Assembly (NCBI RefSeq): GCF_037042905.1
Contig: NC_087246.1
Location: 35,706,001 to 35,770,000, forward strand
Length of the DNA: 64,000 bases
Direction of reading: 5' to 3'
Origin: Lytechinus pictus
Lineage: Eukaryota; Echinodermata; Echinoidea; Temnopleuroida; Toxopneustidae
The position numbers were made by a program, and so were the translations under genes. How positions within the stretch are numbered: position 1 is the first letter of the stretch; each line of letters starts with the position of its first letter. This document shows positions 9,961 to 22,730 of the stretch, piece by piece. The notes below the pieces were generated by a model. It did no database searches. It was not told the DNA's origin and worked only from the letters and a program-made list of their open reading frames with translations.

Positions 9961-12900
9961 TTTGATGCATGATTATACTTCTTTACCACTGTCCTGGTTA
10001 TTCTTCCACCTGTTACATTATTTCACATTAAACTATTTTGGTCTCTTCAATGTAATAATGTATCATTTCATCGTATGTGCTCCCTCTCTCTCCCTCTCTC
10101 TCCCTCTCTCTGTTTCAAACACTTTTAATACACTTTATTTGTCGCCTGGCGACTTTCCTCTCTCATGATTAAAAACATTTTCACTCATTATTTTGCTTTC
10201 ATCCTCTTTTCCCGAACGAATTTCTTTTTAACCAATATATTTATTTAATGTATCATAGGATAACAAAATGACAAGAGTCGTTGTTTTTAGCTTTATACAA
10301 TAGTGTGTATTTCACACGAATACAAACTGTATATCTTGTAATTATCTATTTACAAACATTGTTTTTCAGTAGTTTAAACACTACTTCACGTCTATTAATA
10401 CAAAATGACGATGAGTGCAAGATTATGTTTACAATGCATACTGACATTAAGAGCATATTTATCTTATTAAGGTTAAATTTTTAACAGGTGACCAGTAACC
10501 ATTAAACAAACGATAAGTCGCCAGGAAACTTTCTCTGTAAATTGTCAAAATACCTATAAGCTTCTTTGACATTATCAACTTAGCGTGCTTTTATACGTAG
10601 ATGTGTTATAGCTCAGTAGATAAGTCTCCGAACTTTGAACCAGTGGCTCATGCCCCACCTTATCGTTATTATTATTGTTATTATCATTATTATTTATCAT
10701 CGTCATCATCATTATCAGTACCATCGACATCATCATCTCAAACAATAATCCACCTTTTTCATAATGTCAAAATGTTAAGTTGTTAAATCTAATAAAAGAT
10801 GATATACAACAGTTTCTTTCATTCAACTTTTTTTTCCAGACTAGCTTGAAAATCCTCCAAAATAATTTTTGACCACTTAATTTTGGGGTTTTGGGTGGCA
10901 GTTCACATCGTATTATTTCATGAACAGATCATTTGTTTGTCTTCTTTCATTGTTTTGGACATCAATTTTTGCCCGATTAAAATAATGTTGAATCTATTCA
11001 TTGTAGTTTTATGTCCGCCATTGGTAAGGTAAGAATTACTCACAAAATATCACAATGTTGCTCAATCACTGAATAACGTAAATGTTCCTTGTATGTCTGA
11101 CGGTTTCAACGAACCGATACTTGAAACTTTATCAAAGTGCGTAATCCTGCAGAAAAGGACTAGAGCTGTCTTTGAACCCCACGGATGCAGGGACATCTCA
11201 CTGATGAAAGTAGGATACAGTGACATCATCAAGTTCAATATTCAAATCACAGATTGAAAGCCTCTCATGTGTCGTCATCATACATTACTAAGAAGCAGAG
11301 GTTTGTCGAGTATCATGTTTTGTTGAGTATCGTCGTTTACATACCCCTACCAGGGGGTTTAGGTCTTGGGCCCTGTGGACCTTGAGGGCGAGTTGGCTTT
11401 AGTGTTGCAATCACTCCTATGGTAAAAAGAGAATCGCGTAAGAACAATAATGGTTAATGTTCCTTCTATTAAGTTGCTATAACAGGAAATACAAAAAAAA
11501 GATTAAAGCTATTAAAATATTGTGAATATATTTTTTTTAATGATCTTTTCGTCGTGTACGCCTCAATTTAATTCATTTCAAATCACTAATTCATGTTCAT
11601 AGTTGCAATATAAATTATACAAAGGATTAAACGGTTAGCACCTCAAGAAGCTTACGCTTGTCGAGCAAGGTGATCCCTTATGGAAAACAACAAAACAGTC
11701 AATAAAAAGATCCTATGAATGGTTTGCGTCATACTCACTCCAGCAATGGTCGATCGTTTTGGGAGAATTTCTACTGCACGTGAGGTCCAGCGCCTCACAA
11801 GCATTCAGCACCTCTACTGCCCTCCCGTTTTCCTCGTAGCACAGCTTTCCGTCACGTGACCATCTGTACAGACGCCTCATGTACCGGAATGGGAATACAT
11901 TCACCTTCTCATCGAGATCGGCGACTTTATCCAACAAATTTTGATTACACCCGTAAATTTTCTCGACTCGCTGCACAGAACGGTACATGTCACACGTTTT
12001 ATTCTAGCGGAGGCCTGGTGACGGTCGTGGGCCTGTGAATTAATTATTACAAAACTGAATTGTTAACATTTTATAGTTTAGTATACAAATGATGAAGGTG
12101 ATAGTGATCGTTATACAATGTTATTAGTGAAAACCTAAGTGCCAATCAAACATAAAGGGAATGAGAGTATTCATATTTGACAATCAATTATAGTTTAGAT
12201 CCAGTGCGCAATCTGTCTAATCTCCAGTAGCGTACGCATTAATTAAGATTGGCGGAAATCAATGAACACGCCTCGTCTCACTCTATTTCTTTATATATTT
12301 ATTATATCTTACAATTTCATAATTCAGCCTGTAATACAAGCGTAGATATTCGCTTTTTACCCCCTTCATTGTTTGTATTAGACCAAATATATCCATTCAC
12401 AGTGTTCAATTTTCAATGTTTTTTCCTGTTTTTTATGTTGTGTCTTATGTACAGAATATTTCCTGGCTTTATTGAATAATCTTTTAGGTAACGTCGACCA
12501 TGTTACAATTTGAATTGAATTCCCAAAAAAAAAATGAATTGGATAAATCTTTAAAAAAAAACAGCACCCGAGGTAAGCACAACGGTTTTAAAATGTTATC
12601 GGGTCCGGAGGGGGGGGGGGTAAGCGCTGATATTGCACCATATTGGGTAGAAAGTGAACATGCATGTTTGTTGGGTATTTTTATTACCCCATATTGGGTT
12701 TTTTTTCAACGCAGCGTTGCGTAAAATTTACAAAATTACAATTTTTTCCCAACCAACATGCATGCTCCCATTCTACCCAATATTGGGTAAACCCTTTCTT
12801 AGAGTGTATAGAGTAAATGATATAATAATATGAATACAGTCTTAAATACATTTCTTAGATTCTTATATTTTTTATGAAATGTATTTTCGTGTTATAATAT

Positions 12901-13755
12901 TTTTTTAATGCGTTGTTCATTTGTACTTCCTTTTAGTTTGAATTGTATTAATACCGTATGCCCTTGGGCAGTACTACATTCAATAGCATAAATTTGTGTT
13001 CTAAACTATGTATCATGTTTTCGATTTATGATGAAATCCAAGTATACCTTGTTGGTAAAGGAGTCTTAAATCAAAATATACCCAATTGAATTATAACATA
13101 TCATTTCACACTTTCCAATAACATTCATACCACATCAATTATATTTTGCTAAGGAGCTAAGAGTTTAGTGGTTGAATACGAAACGTTTGTTTCCGATAAA
13201 AATACACACTAAACCTGTATTACTCTCACTTGTTTTGTATTATCAAGACCAGTTAAGGAGCACGAATCAACACTCTTAAAATTGATTGGCCAGAGTAAGT
13301 GTCCCATCAATAAAATTGGTCAATATCAACCAAAATTATGGTAGATTTTAACTAATAATATGGTTGATTTCGACACTTTTTATTGGTCGAACTTTAAAAA
13401 AAAACCGTCAGAGGTTTTGTTTTGTTCTAAGGGACAAAAATGCACAATATGTGATCCCAACCCAAAACCAATTCACTCAGCAAGGTTCTGTATAAAAAGC
13501 CAAAATTTGTAATTCGGTATTCAAAAGGTCAAATTCAGAAATTTGCATATCAACTTCTTTTTTTTTTTTGGGGGGGGGGGTGAACATGCCACTTAAAAGA
13601 GACACCAGTACCACATTACATTCGACGAGACTAAAAATGACAAAAATCTAATTTGTATTTGCACTCAGAAACATAGCCCCATATCATTATTTTTGTTATT
13701 ATTTATTTATTCGTATTCAATCATTTTTTACACAGCATGCAATACCACATCATAT
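9961..13755. repeat. Tandem segmental duplication, block 1 (rearranged)
   Basis: 9961-12640 matches 13757-16440 at a constant offset of about 3.8 kb with few differences. 12640-13755 matches about 19297-20510. So block 1 is a copy of 13757-20510 from which about 2.85 kb (the equivalent of 16441-19297) has been lost. The lost part contains the promoter and exons 1-2 of Cys6-3. The join at 12640 falls inside a MITE (ATTGGGTAGAAAGTGAACAT). Confidence 0.85.
11337..12032 (-). pseudogene. Cys6-3psi: duplicated exons 3-4 with nonsense codon and no 5' exons
   Basis: Exon 3 (11739-12032) and exon 4 (11337-11416) are copies of the Cys6-3 exons at offset 3805, with splice signals intact (ACAG acceptor, A|GTGAGT donor, CCATAG acceptor). 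Codon 10 of exon 3 is TAG (12004-12006), where Cys6-3 has TTG. I count five base differences in exon 3 and one in exon 4; the only non-silent one is this stop. No signal-peptide exons or promoter lie upstream, because the matching 2.85 kb is deleted. After the stop the sequence still encodes a protein identical to Cys6-3 (CEALDLTC, IDHCW, PPGRGM). It is probably a recent partial pseudogene. The exons could in principle be spliced onto the Cys6-3 transcript. Confidence 0.85.
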
Positions 13756-15141
13756 GATACATGATTATACTTCTTTACCACTGTCCTGGTTATTATTTCA
13801 CCTGTTACATTCTTTCACATTAAACTATTTGGTCTCTTCAATGTAATAATTTATCATTTCATCGTACGTGCTCCCTCTCTCTCTCTCTCCGCCCCCTCTC
13901 TCTCCCCATCTCTGTTTCAAACACTTTTGATACACTTTATTTGTCGCCTGGCGACTTTCCTCTCTCATGATTAAAATATTTTCACTCATTATTTTGCTTT
14001 CATCCTCTTTTTCCCGAACGAATTTCATTTTAACATATATATTTATTTCATGTATCATACGAAAACAAAATGACAAGAGTCGTTGTTTTTAGCTTTATAC
14101 AATAGTGTGTATTTCACACGAATACAAGCAAGTATATCTTGTAATTATTTATTTACAAACATTGTTTTTCAGTAGTTTAAACACTACTTCACGTCTATTT
14201 ATACAAAATGACGATGAGTGCAAGATTATATTTACAATGCATACTGATATTAAGAGCATATTTATCTGATTAAGGTTAAATTTTTAACAGGTGACCAGTA
14301 ACCATAAAACAAACGATAAGTCGCCAGGAAACTTTCTCTGTAAATTGTCAAAATACCTATAAGCTTCTCTGACATTATTAACTTAGCGTGCTTTTATACG
14401 TAGAGGTGTTATAGCTCAGTAGATAAGTCTCCGAACTTTGAACCAGTGGCTCATGCCCCACCTTATCGTTATTATTATTGTTATTATTATTATTATTTAT
14501 CATCGTCATCATCATTATCAGTACCATCGACGTCATCATCTCAAACAATAATCCACCTTTTTCATAATGTCAAAATGTTAAGTTGTTAAATCTAATAAAA
14601 GATGATATACAACAGTTTCTTTTATACAACTTTTTTTTTCCAGACTAGCTTGAACATCCTCCAAAATAATTTTTGACCACTTAATTTTGGGGTTTTGGGT
14701 GGCAGTTCACATCGTATTATTTCATGAACAGATCATTTGTTTTTCTTCTTTCATTGTTTTGGACATCAATTTTTGCCCGATTAAGATAATGTTGAATCTA
14801 TTCATTGTGGTTTTATGTCCGCATTTGGTAATGTAAGAATTACTCACAAAATATCACAATGTTGCTCAATCACTGAATAAAGTAATTGTTCATTGTATGT
14901 CTGACGGTTTCAACGAACCGATACTTGAAAACTTTATCAAAGTGCGTAATCCTGCATAAAAGGACTAGAGCTGTCTTTGAACCTCATGGTTGCAGGGACA
15001 TCTCACTGATGAAAGTAGGATACCGTGACATCATCAAGTTCAATATTCAAATCACAGATTGAAAGCCTCTCATGTGTCGTCATCATACATTACTAAGAAG
15101 CAGAGGTTTGTCGAGTATCATGTTTTGTTGAGTATCGTCGT

Positions 15142-17561
15142 TTACATACCCCTACCAGGGGGTTTAGGTCTTGGGCCCTGTGGACCTTGTGGGCGAGTTG
15201 GCTTTAGTGTTGCAATCACTCCTATGGTAAAAAGAGAATCGCGTAAGAACAATAATGGTTAATGTTCCTTCTATTAAGTTGCTATAACAGGAAATACAAA
15301 AAAAAGATTAAAGCTATTAAAATATTGTGAATATATTTTTTTTAATGTCCTTTTCGTCGTGTACGCCTCAATTTAATTCATTTCAAATCACTAATTCATG
15401 TTCATAGTTGCAATATAAATTATACAAAGGATTAAACGGTTAGCACCTCAAGAAGCTTACGCTTGTCGAGCAAGGTGATCCCTTATGGAAAACAACAAAA
15501 CAGTCAATAAAAAGATCCTATGAATGGTTTGCGTCATACTCACTCCAGCAATGGTCGATCGTTTTGGGAGAATTTCTACTGCACGTGAGGTCTAGAGCCT
15601 CACAAGCATTCAGCACCTCTACTGCCCTCCCGTTTTCCTCGTAGCACAGCTTTCCGTCACGTGACCATCTATACAGACGCCTCATGTACCGGAATGGGAA
15701 TACATTCACCTTCTCATCGAGATCGGCGACTTTATCCAACAAATTTTGATTACACCCGTAAATTTTCTCGACTCGCTGCACAGAACGGTACATGTCACAC
15801 GTTTTGTTCAAGCGGAGGCCTGGTGACGGTCGTGGGCCTGTGAATTAATTATTACAAAACTGAATTGTTAATATTGTATAGTTTAGTATACAAATGATGA
15901 AGGTGAAAGTGATGGTTATATCATGTTATTAGTAAAAACCGAAGTGCCAATCAAACATGAAGGGAATGAGAGTATTCATATTTGACAATCAATTATAGTT
16001 TAGATCCAGTGCGCAGTCTGTCTTATCTCCAGTAGCGTACACATTAATTAAGATTGGCGGAAATCAATGAACACGCCTCGTCTCATTCTATTTCTTTATA
16101 TATTTATTATATCTTACAATTTCATAATTCAGCCTGTAATACAAGCTTAGATATTCGCTTTTTATCCCCTTCATTGTTTGTATTAGACCCAATATATCCA
16201 TTCACAGTGTTCAATTTTCAATGTTTTTTCCTGGTTTTTTATGTTGTGTCTTATGTACAGGATATTTCCTGGCTTTATTGAATAATCTTTTAGGTAACGT
16301 CGACCATGTTCCAATTTGGTTTTAATTTAATAAAAAATGAATTGGATAAATCAAAGAAAACCAGCACCTGAGGTAAGCACAACGGTTTTAAAATGTTATC
16401 GGGTCCGGAGGGGGGGGGGGTAAGCGCTGATATTGCACCATGCAACATTTGCCCATGACTCATTTTTGGTTACATTATATGTTTTCGATAGTTTATTTCA
16501 ATTGTGCCTTTTATACACCCTTCATTTCCCCATATCACGTTCCATAAACACCTAAATACGTTGTACACTGCAAACTAAAAACTCCGGTGTTGATTTAACA
16601 CCAGTCCGGAATCTATATATGTCCACACCAGAGAAATATTGAAACAATACCAGTTTGGAATCAAACCGATGCCATTTTAATACTAATTGGTGTTGTATAA
16701 ACACCTATCTGGTGTTAGACCAAAAAGAAAGTGGTGTTGTTTAACACTTCTCTGGTGTGGACATATATAGATTCCGGGCTAGTGTTAAATCAACACCGGA
16801 CTTTTTGCAGTGTAGCTTCTTACCACCTCGTGCTTCGTTAATAAAATGGGTTTGAAAAGAATACTCACCTCTCCACCTTTGTCCCATACACACACAGACC
16901 ACAACAGATAGACAGAGTGATGTCAGCATTATCCTCTGGAGAATGATTAAATTAAAACGACATTTTTACATTTTCCATGGATGTATGCTAAAGTATACAG
17001 ACTGTTCCTATATACCTTAAAGAATTTCATCGTGCCTATTTTACACAAGAGCAACATTGAAAGCACACAAAATATTTTCACAAAATATAAACATTGCATT
17101 AGCGTCATAGTCGTTTATTAGTAGTTGTATATATCACATACGCTATTTATCCATTTCTTTCAAGTGAATTAATGGGTTCAATCTTGAAAATCGCATTGAC
17201 TTAATTTACTTGACAAAATTGTAAATTACTGATTTGTATTCTGTTGGAAATGAAATAAATGAAATTTAATGAAATATATAATATATGTTTGTAAAGCTTT
17301 CGCACAATACAATGAAATTTAAACAATCTACAAATGATCAAGAATTTTAAGATTAAAAAGAAAATCTTTAATTGCCGTGTACATAGCTAGCTCAATGATG
17401 TAAAGCATAAATTCAACAGCTTACTGCACAGGAAACAATAGATTACTTGGTGGATTGAAGTGATAATAGGTCATATCACTGAAAAATATAATCTTTCCTT
17501 CACTCGGCAAAACCTCAACAACCCAATAAAATAAAATTTAGACACTTACTGTTGGAGCCAT
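15142..17561 (-). CDS. Cys6-3: six-cysteine secreted protein, four exons, complete
   Basis: Exons (minus strand): 17550-17561 (MAPT), 16869-16935, 15544-15837, 15142-15221 (ends ATG TAA). Phases 0, 1, 1 match and give 150 residues. Signal peptide: MAPT then RIMLTSLCLSVVVCVCMGQ. Exon 3 begins GPRPSPGLR and carries an NKT sequon just before the first Cys. Its six Cys lie in the family pattern, with DGKLCYEEN, CEALDLTC and IDHCW. Exon 4 is a short Pro/Gly tail, QGPQGPRPKPPGRGM. Donors are GTAAGT, GTGAGT and GTGAGT. A MITE (16566-16812) lies just 3' of exon 2. A TATA box and a 40-bp element shared with Cys6-4 lie upstream. Its closest paralogue by sequence is Cys6-4. Function unknown. Confidence 0.85.
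16566..16812. mobile_element. MITE, CACTGCAAA/CCGGTGTTGATTTAACACC family
   Basis: Inverted ends CACTGCAAA and TTTTGCAGTG are flanked by TA on both sides. Subterminal inverted motifs include GATTTAACACCAG and CCGGAATCTATATATG. A diverged copy lies at 59860-60045. It sits in intron 2 of Cys6-3, about 57 bp from the exon 2 donor. It has no coding capacity. Confidence 0.85.
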
Positions 17562-17672
17562 TTTGTGAAGTTTGGTCAGCTAACACGAGGGATAGTGAAT
17601 TTGAAAATATTCTAGATAGTGACGGTGCTGTCACTCGTACAAAAGTGATGATTTATCCTGTTCGGTTTGCTA

Positions 17673-17679
17673 ATTTATA
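17673..17679 (-). promoter_or_regulatory. TATA box of Cys6-3
   Basis: TATAAAT within GATATAAATTAG on the minus strand, 112 bp upstream of the ATG. The context GATATAAAT is identical in Cys6-4 (42937-42943). Confidence 0.65.
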
Positions 17680-17694
17680 TCAGGGAGAGGAAGA

Positions 17695-17734
17695 GAAATA
17701 CAATCCATTGTAAAATATGAAATCGAGAAATATG
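17695..17734 (-). promoter_or_regulatory. 40-bp upstream element shared with Cys6-4
   Basis: This 40-bp block matches 42961-43000 at 37 of 40 positions. Its right half, ATATGAAATCGAGAAATATG (plus strand), is identical in both. It lies 15 bp upstream of the TATA box here and 17 bp in Cys6-4, while the surrounding sequence is not similar. That combination suggests a conserved transcription-factor binding module. Confidence 0.65.
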
Positions 17735-18482
17735 TAATTGAGAAATTGTTGTCTCTGTTTACCATATTGTGCATGCGGAATATGATTCCCAGCTCATGAG
17801 TATACGTCCCCCATATTATGATTCATGGGAAAAAAATTGGACATAATTATGACGAATAAGCTCAATACAATGCAATGCAATGCAACCACTAACAATGTGT
17901 CATAGTTTCAGTTGAAATGTATACTTCAATTTCACTGTAACCGAAGAATGCTTGATCCGAGACGAGATACCCATTATACATGTTATACGTGTTATATGAA
18001 TGACAAAACATCTGTTTAAAGGGGTGCCCCACCCTACAATTTTGTTCATTTGGTTTTATCCGTAACATTAAATAAGGACAAAATCAGTGATACTTAGATA
18101 AAGAAGAAATTGTAAAATACATATCAATGATTATGTCATGCATGGGTACAGATAGGTTAGCTGCTAATAACGATTTTGTTAATCTAGATTTCATTAAATC
18201 TCCCTTTCCCTGTTTTTTTTACAATGTCTAACAATAAGGATAATTCAAAAATTCCATTAAGAGAATAATCTTTCTAACAATCTATGTTTAAAAGATTGAA
18301 ATACATATTTGGTTGTTTGTACTTTTATGAAATCAAATACATAAACAAAAATGGCATGACATAAGTTTCGGTCAATGTCTCGTCATTTTATTATCATTCA
18401 GTGTTGCTGGAATTTTCTTTGTATGTTAACGTTAAATAAAAAAAAATGGCATGTGTGTTGAGTACCTGCCTAAAATGAAACC

Positions 18483-18770
18483 ATGGAGATGAAACAACGG
18501 TTTGAAGTCAAACCAAGTCACTTAACTCATATAAGGCTTTGCGATTTTTTATCTTCCTTTTTTTTCAATTTTCGCTCTCTCTCTCTCTCACTACACACTA
18601 AGAAATTCGGGTTAAATTTTGCACCCCTAGGGGTGCACAGGCTTGTCCCTATACGAGTACCCCTAGCAGTGCACACGTACACCCCGAATATGGGTGTACA
18701 GTGTGCACCTGTACAGGGTGTACACGTTTACCCTTCGGGTGCATATGTACCCCCACCTAAAATAACAAAA
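18483..18770. repeat. Repetitive GGTGTACA/GTGCACAC-rich sequence
   Basis: This stretch contains CACTAAGAAATTCGGGTTAA, then several near-repeats of GGGGTGCAC / GTGTACACG in both orientations. It is probably a mobile-element end. The open frame across it has no coding features. Confidence 0.4.
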
Positions 18771-19260
18771 ATATTGTCTAGACTTCCGGTCCATTTAATT
18801 TCTGTATCGATTTTTTTCAGTTACCTTAATTGGGATTCGAGCTCGTTTTATCTGTAGTCAAGATTCTTCCCGCTTTGCCAGCGAGAAGTGCTAAGACCTG
18901 TGAGGACTTTAGCGATATGATCCGATACACGTTTGACTTGTTCTGATAGTTGTGATTCAAGTAGCTCTATTTACTGTTTCTCCAAAAGTATACGTAATCA
19001 AATGTGTTTTTGAAACAATTATCATCACATGAATATTAAATATTTTAAAAATTGTTTCACTTCGGTAAAGTGTGGCGTAAGTGCATTGTTATTTCGGGTA
19101 ATCTTCAATCACAAATCAACTTTATATATACCATATACGTCTATCAGCGAGACTGGTGGGGTTCACACAAAGAGTACAGGGGTGTACAGGTGCGCCTTGT
19201 GATAGTGCATGGTTCTCTTTCTCTGCCTCCATATTGAACGGATCATACATGTACATTTAT

Positions 19261-19458
19261 ACACTCTAAAAACACTAAGTAAAATTTTACCCAATATTGG
19301 GTAGAAAGTGAACATGCATGTTTGCTGGGTATCTTTATTACACAATCTTGGGCTTTTTTCAACGCAGCATTGCGTAAAATTTACAAAATCACAATTTTAC
19401 CTAACCAACATGCATGTTCCCATTTTACCCAATAGTGGGTAAACCCTTTTTAGAGTGT
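19261..19458. mobile_element. MITE, ACACTCTAAAAA/ATTGGGTA family
   Basis: The ends ACACTCTAAAAACACTAAGT and CCCTTTTTAGAGTGT are inverted. Internal inverted motifs are ACCCAATATTGGGTAGAAAG and CCCATTTTACCCAATAGTGG. The copy in duplication block 1 (from 12640) is cut at its ATTGGGTAG motif, which marks the deletion breakpoint there. Confidence 0.7.
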
Positions 19459-20332
19459 ATAGAGTAAATTATATTATAATATGAATACAGTCTTAAATAC
19501 TTTTCTTAGATTCTTATATTTTTTCTGAAATGTATTTTCGTGTTATTTTCCTTTTTGATATTCGTTGTTCATTTTTTACTTGCTTTTAGTTTGAATTGTA
19601 TTAATACCATATGCCCTTAACCTGTTGCATTCTACTTCAGTCAGTGCCAAATTCAATAGCATAAATTTGGGTTCTAGACTATTCATCATGCTTTCGATTT
19701 ATGATGAAATCCAAATATACCATGTTGGTAAAGTAGTCTTAAATCAAAATATACCCAATTACTTTGCAGTAACATTCATACCACATAAATTATAGCAGCA
19801 TATGATTATGATTACGAAACGTTTGTTTGCGATCAAAATACACACTAAACCTGAATTGCTCTCACTTGTTTTATTATAATGTAGTATCAAGACCAGTTTA
19901 GGAGCACGAATCTACACTCTTAAAATTGATTGGCCAGAGTAAGTGTCCCATCAATAAAATTGGTCAATATCACCCAAAATTTTGGTAGATTTTAACTAAT
20001 AATATGGTTGATTTCGACACTTTTTATTGGTCGAACTTAAAAAAAAAAACCGTCTGAGTGGTTTTGTTTTGTTCTAAGGGACAAGAATGCACAATATGTG
20101 ATCCCCTGTTCCAAAACCAATTCACTCAGCAAGGTTCTGTATAAATAGCCAAAATTTGTAATTTGGTATTCAATATGTCAAATTCAGAAATTTGCAAATC
20201 AACTTTTTTTTTTTTGGGGGGGGTGAACTTGCCACTTAAAAGAGACACCAGTACCACATTACATTCGACGAGACTAAAAAGGACAAATTTAATTTGTATT
20301 TGCACTCAGCCCCATATTATTATTTTTATCAT

Positions 20333-20461
20333 TGACTTATTGTTCAGACATGTATTATATGTAAATAGTTTTTGTTGTTCTGCTCTGAAGCGCTTTGAGC
20401 ATCTAATCAAGATGGAAAGAGCGCTATACAAATCTCATGTATTATTATTATTATTATTTAT
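20333..20461 (+). mobile_element. LINE 3' tail fragment (CR1/L2-like)
   Basis: Contains AAGCGCTTTGAGCATC and GAGCGCTATACAAAT followed by (ATT)n, the kind of 3' tail known from CR1/L2-type LINEs and dependent SINEs. It is absent from the otherwise matching place in duplication block 1 (about 13690), so it inserted after the duplication or was lost there. Confidence 0.45.
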
Positions 20462-20510
20462 TCATTTATTCGTATTCAATCATTTTTTACAAAGCATTCA
20501 ATGCTACATC

Positions 20511-22730
20511 ATCATAAAGTTATTCTCTATATTTGCCAGTCATTCATAAAGTCATTCTGCTTTTCCTCCTTTCTTATAAACTATTGTTAAGGTTGGATTT
20601 GCCTTTAATAGCACACATGAAAGGCAAAGGTGTGTTGTTGTGTACGGTGATGTATCACATGCAAATCGAAAAATATCATTTATTTATTAGAAATATTTAT
20701 ACAGGTACAAAATGTTAGCAATTTGCCGTTTTTCATCAATGACTTGAAGAACTACAAAAATTGGCATCTACACTGTAAAAAATGAAGTGCTAATTTAGCA
20801 CCTTAAAGTGATTGTATAGTGACTGCACTACGAGTGCTGATTTTATAGTTCAAATTTGAACTAAAAAATTAGCATTCGTAGTGCAGTCACTATGCAAGCA
20901 CCGTAATTGCTAAATTAGCACTTCATTTTTTACAGTGTATGTTATAAATTTAAAACTTACTAAAAGAAGAATTTATTATCTCGACAATTCCTAGAAAACA
21001 AGCAGACAATTTGTTGTTTTTTACTCAAACAATAGCTGAAAATTGGTAAAGTTATCACAACGGAAAATTAGATATATCTAGAAATTGTGTAATTGATAAA
21101 ATTATCAAAAATCAGTAACCTAATGCACTGTAATGTATAGCATATAATTCTTGTTGTAAAACGCACAACACGTCTACACCATGGTACATTAAAATGTGAA
21201 ATCGAAATAGGGTTTTTCTCTTATTTTTAATTTAATGATGTGTATGTAGGCCTATATATATATATATATAAGTTTAGTATCGAACCACTAAAAGACTGTT
21301 CTAAAACAAATCCGTTTAGAGTGCATTTTTGTCTCTTTCGGCGGGCAAAACCAAGGTTCTTTTCCCGGTTTATCCAAATAGTAAAATGCCCCCATCGTTT
21401 GCACACCTTTATTATACTTTCTTATCTCTTGAGAAATTATCGGTCAATTATTCATTATACTCTTTGACCAGTATATATAAGAACTAGCAGATGTAAGTAG
21501 CCGCCCCGTGGTGTGTCCGAGTGGTAGATTGTTGTCCAAGTAAACACGCCCTCTTGCGTAGGATGTATGTAAAACAGTTGCAAGATTTGTGATGAAGACA
21601 AAGTCGACCGCATCCAATGACTGACGTCACGGATTGATAGGATGTATGCGTATAAGTGAGAGCCTGGTCATATGAAATAAGTCTTAAAATGGTGGATCGT
21701 TGAAAGCCTGTGGATTAAAAAAAATTAACAGGTAAGCTCGAATAACTCAGTCTCAGCTATCCTATACAGTACAGAAAAGTAATACCTGAATAAACTCAAC
21801 TCCAACTAGTCGTCCAATTGTGGAGTTGGGGCAGCCCTGTTAAAACCTCAAATGTATTTAAAATGCCGTCAGATATAGCAATGAACAGCTGGTAGGTCTT
21901 TGTCGAAAATTGGAGATTCGAAACAGCAATTTCGGAGCTGACGAAAAATTGCAAATATGTGGTTTGACCAAAGTCCAGGGCGAAACATCAAATTTGATCC
22001 ACAAATTTTTGACAAAGACTTGTCCTGACGGGCATTTGACAATACATTTTCTATTTATTGAAAAGGTTCTGTATAGCAGTGCGAAAACCCATAATGTAAC
22101 AGCCAACACATAATTTCGCATTTTTTTCTAACGCAAAATTCACATGTCCTGACGCATAACGTCGCAGCGAATTTCTAACGCATAACGTCACATGCCCTCG
22201 ACGCATAATGTCGGCGTGGTATTATCTTGTTTGAGGAATCTGAAGTTCAAATTATTTTATTAAATGGAACAAATACATTTACAAATATGTATTCCTTTTT
22301 ACTCAACATTTACTCAACACCTGTCGGGGAGGAACAGGGAAGGAGGGGGGGGGGGGTAAACGACAAGGATAAGATAATCAAATTCATAGTTGAATTAAAA
22401 TTCTGATATATACGCATAGAAATGTGTCCTCCATCATGTTCACTGGCTGTTAACAAAGGAAAAATGAAAATATGAAACGAGTAGACCTGTTACTATGTTA
22501 TATGTCTACTTATAACATATCGTCAATATATCAAAAAATGTGTAAAATAAATATATAATCAGTGTATATATCGTCAAGATAATAACGCCATTTTACTAAT
22601 CAATTTCACACAGTGACAATATAGTCAAGTATATGTCAATTTAAATCTGCGGTTATAGAGTACCAATGTTGATAAAAACAAAAATTTTCCTCTTTTGCAA
22701 AGTAATTTCACTTTTTTTCATGATACTCAC
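20511..22730. other. Intergenic with repeats
   Basis: Holds a fold-back MITE (20771-20937), a short (TA)n (21251-21270) and a tRNA-like stretch with the A-box-like TGTCCGAGTGG near 21516. It also holds a dispersed repeat at 21860-22110 related to 5180-5420 (shared: GAACAGCT, TCTTTGTC, TTTCGGAGCTG). I see no exon that I can support. Confidence 0.5.
20771..20937. mobile_element. Fold-back MITE (CACTGTAAAAA family), TA target site
   Basis: Same family as 3494-3658. CACTGTAAAAAATGAAGTGC at the left and CACTTCATTTTTTACAGTG at the right are inverted copies, flanked by TA on both sides. The TA target site fits a Tc1/mariner-type transposase acting in trans. Confidence 0.85.

Larger units (their letters stand above)
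13757..20510. repeat. Tandem segmental duplication, block 2 (complete)
   Basis: This is the full version of the duplicated unit and holds all four exons of Cys6-3, its promoter and flanking MITEs. The block starts match as TGATACATGATTATACTTCT (about 13757) against TGATGCATGATTATACTTCT (about 9963). Inside 20333-20461 this block has a LINE-tail-like insert that block 1 lacks. Confidence 0.8.

Noticed and set aside
10601-10665. tRNA-like sequence (TAGCTCAGTAGATAAG), repeated at about 14406
   Set aside because: It has an A-box-like start but no matching stems or proper B box; probably a SINE head within the duplicated block.
11713-11988. Cys6-3psi read as an intact gene starting at an internal Met
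   Set aside because: The Met lies inside exon 3 after the stop codon, with no signal peptide or promoter; the full exon shows it is a broken copy.
18483-18857. 124-codon plus-strand frame
   Set aside because: It covers GTGCAC/GTACAC repeats of a likely mobile element, with no family or domain features.
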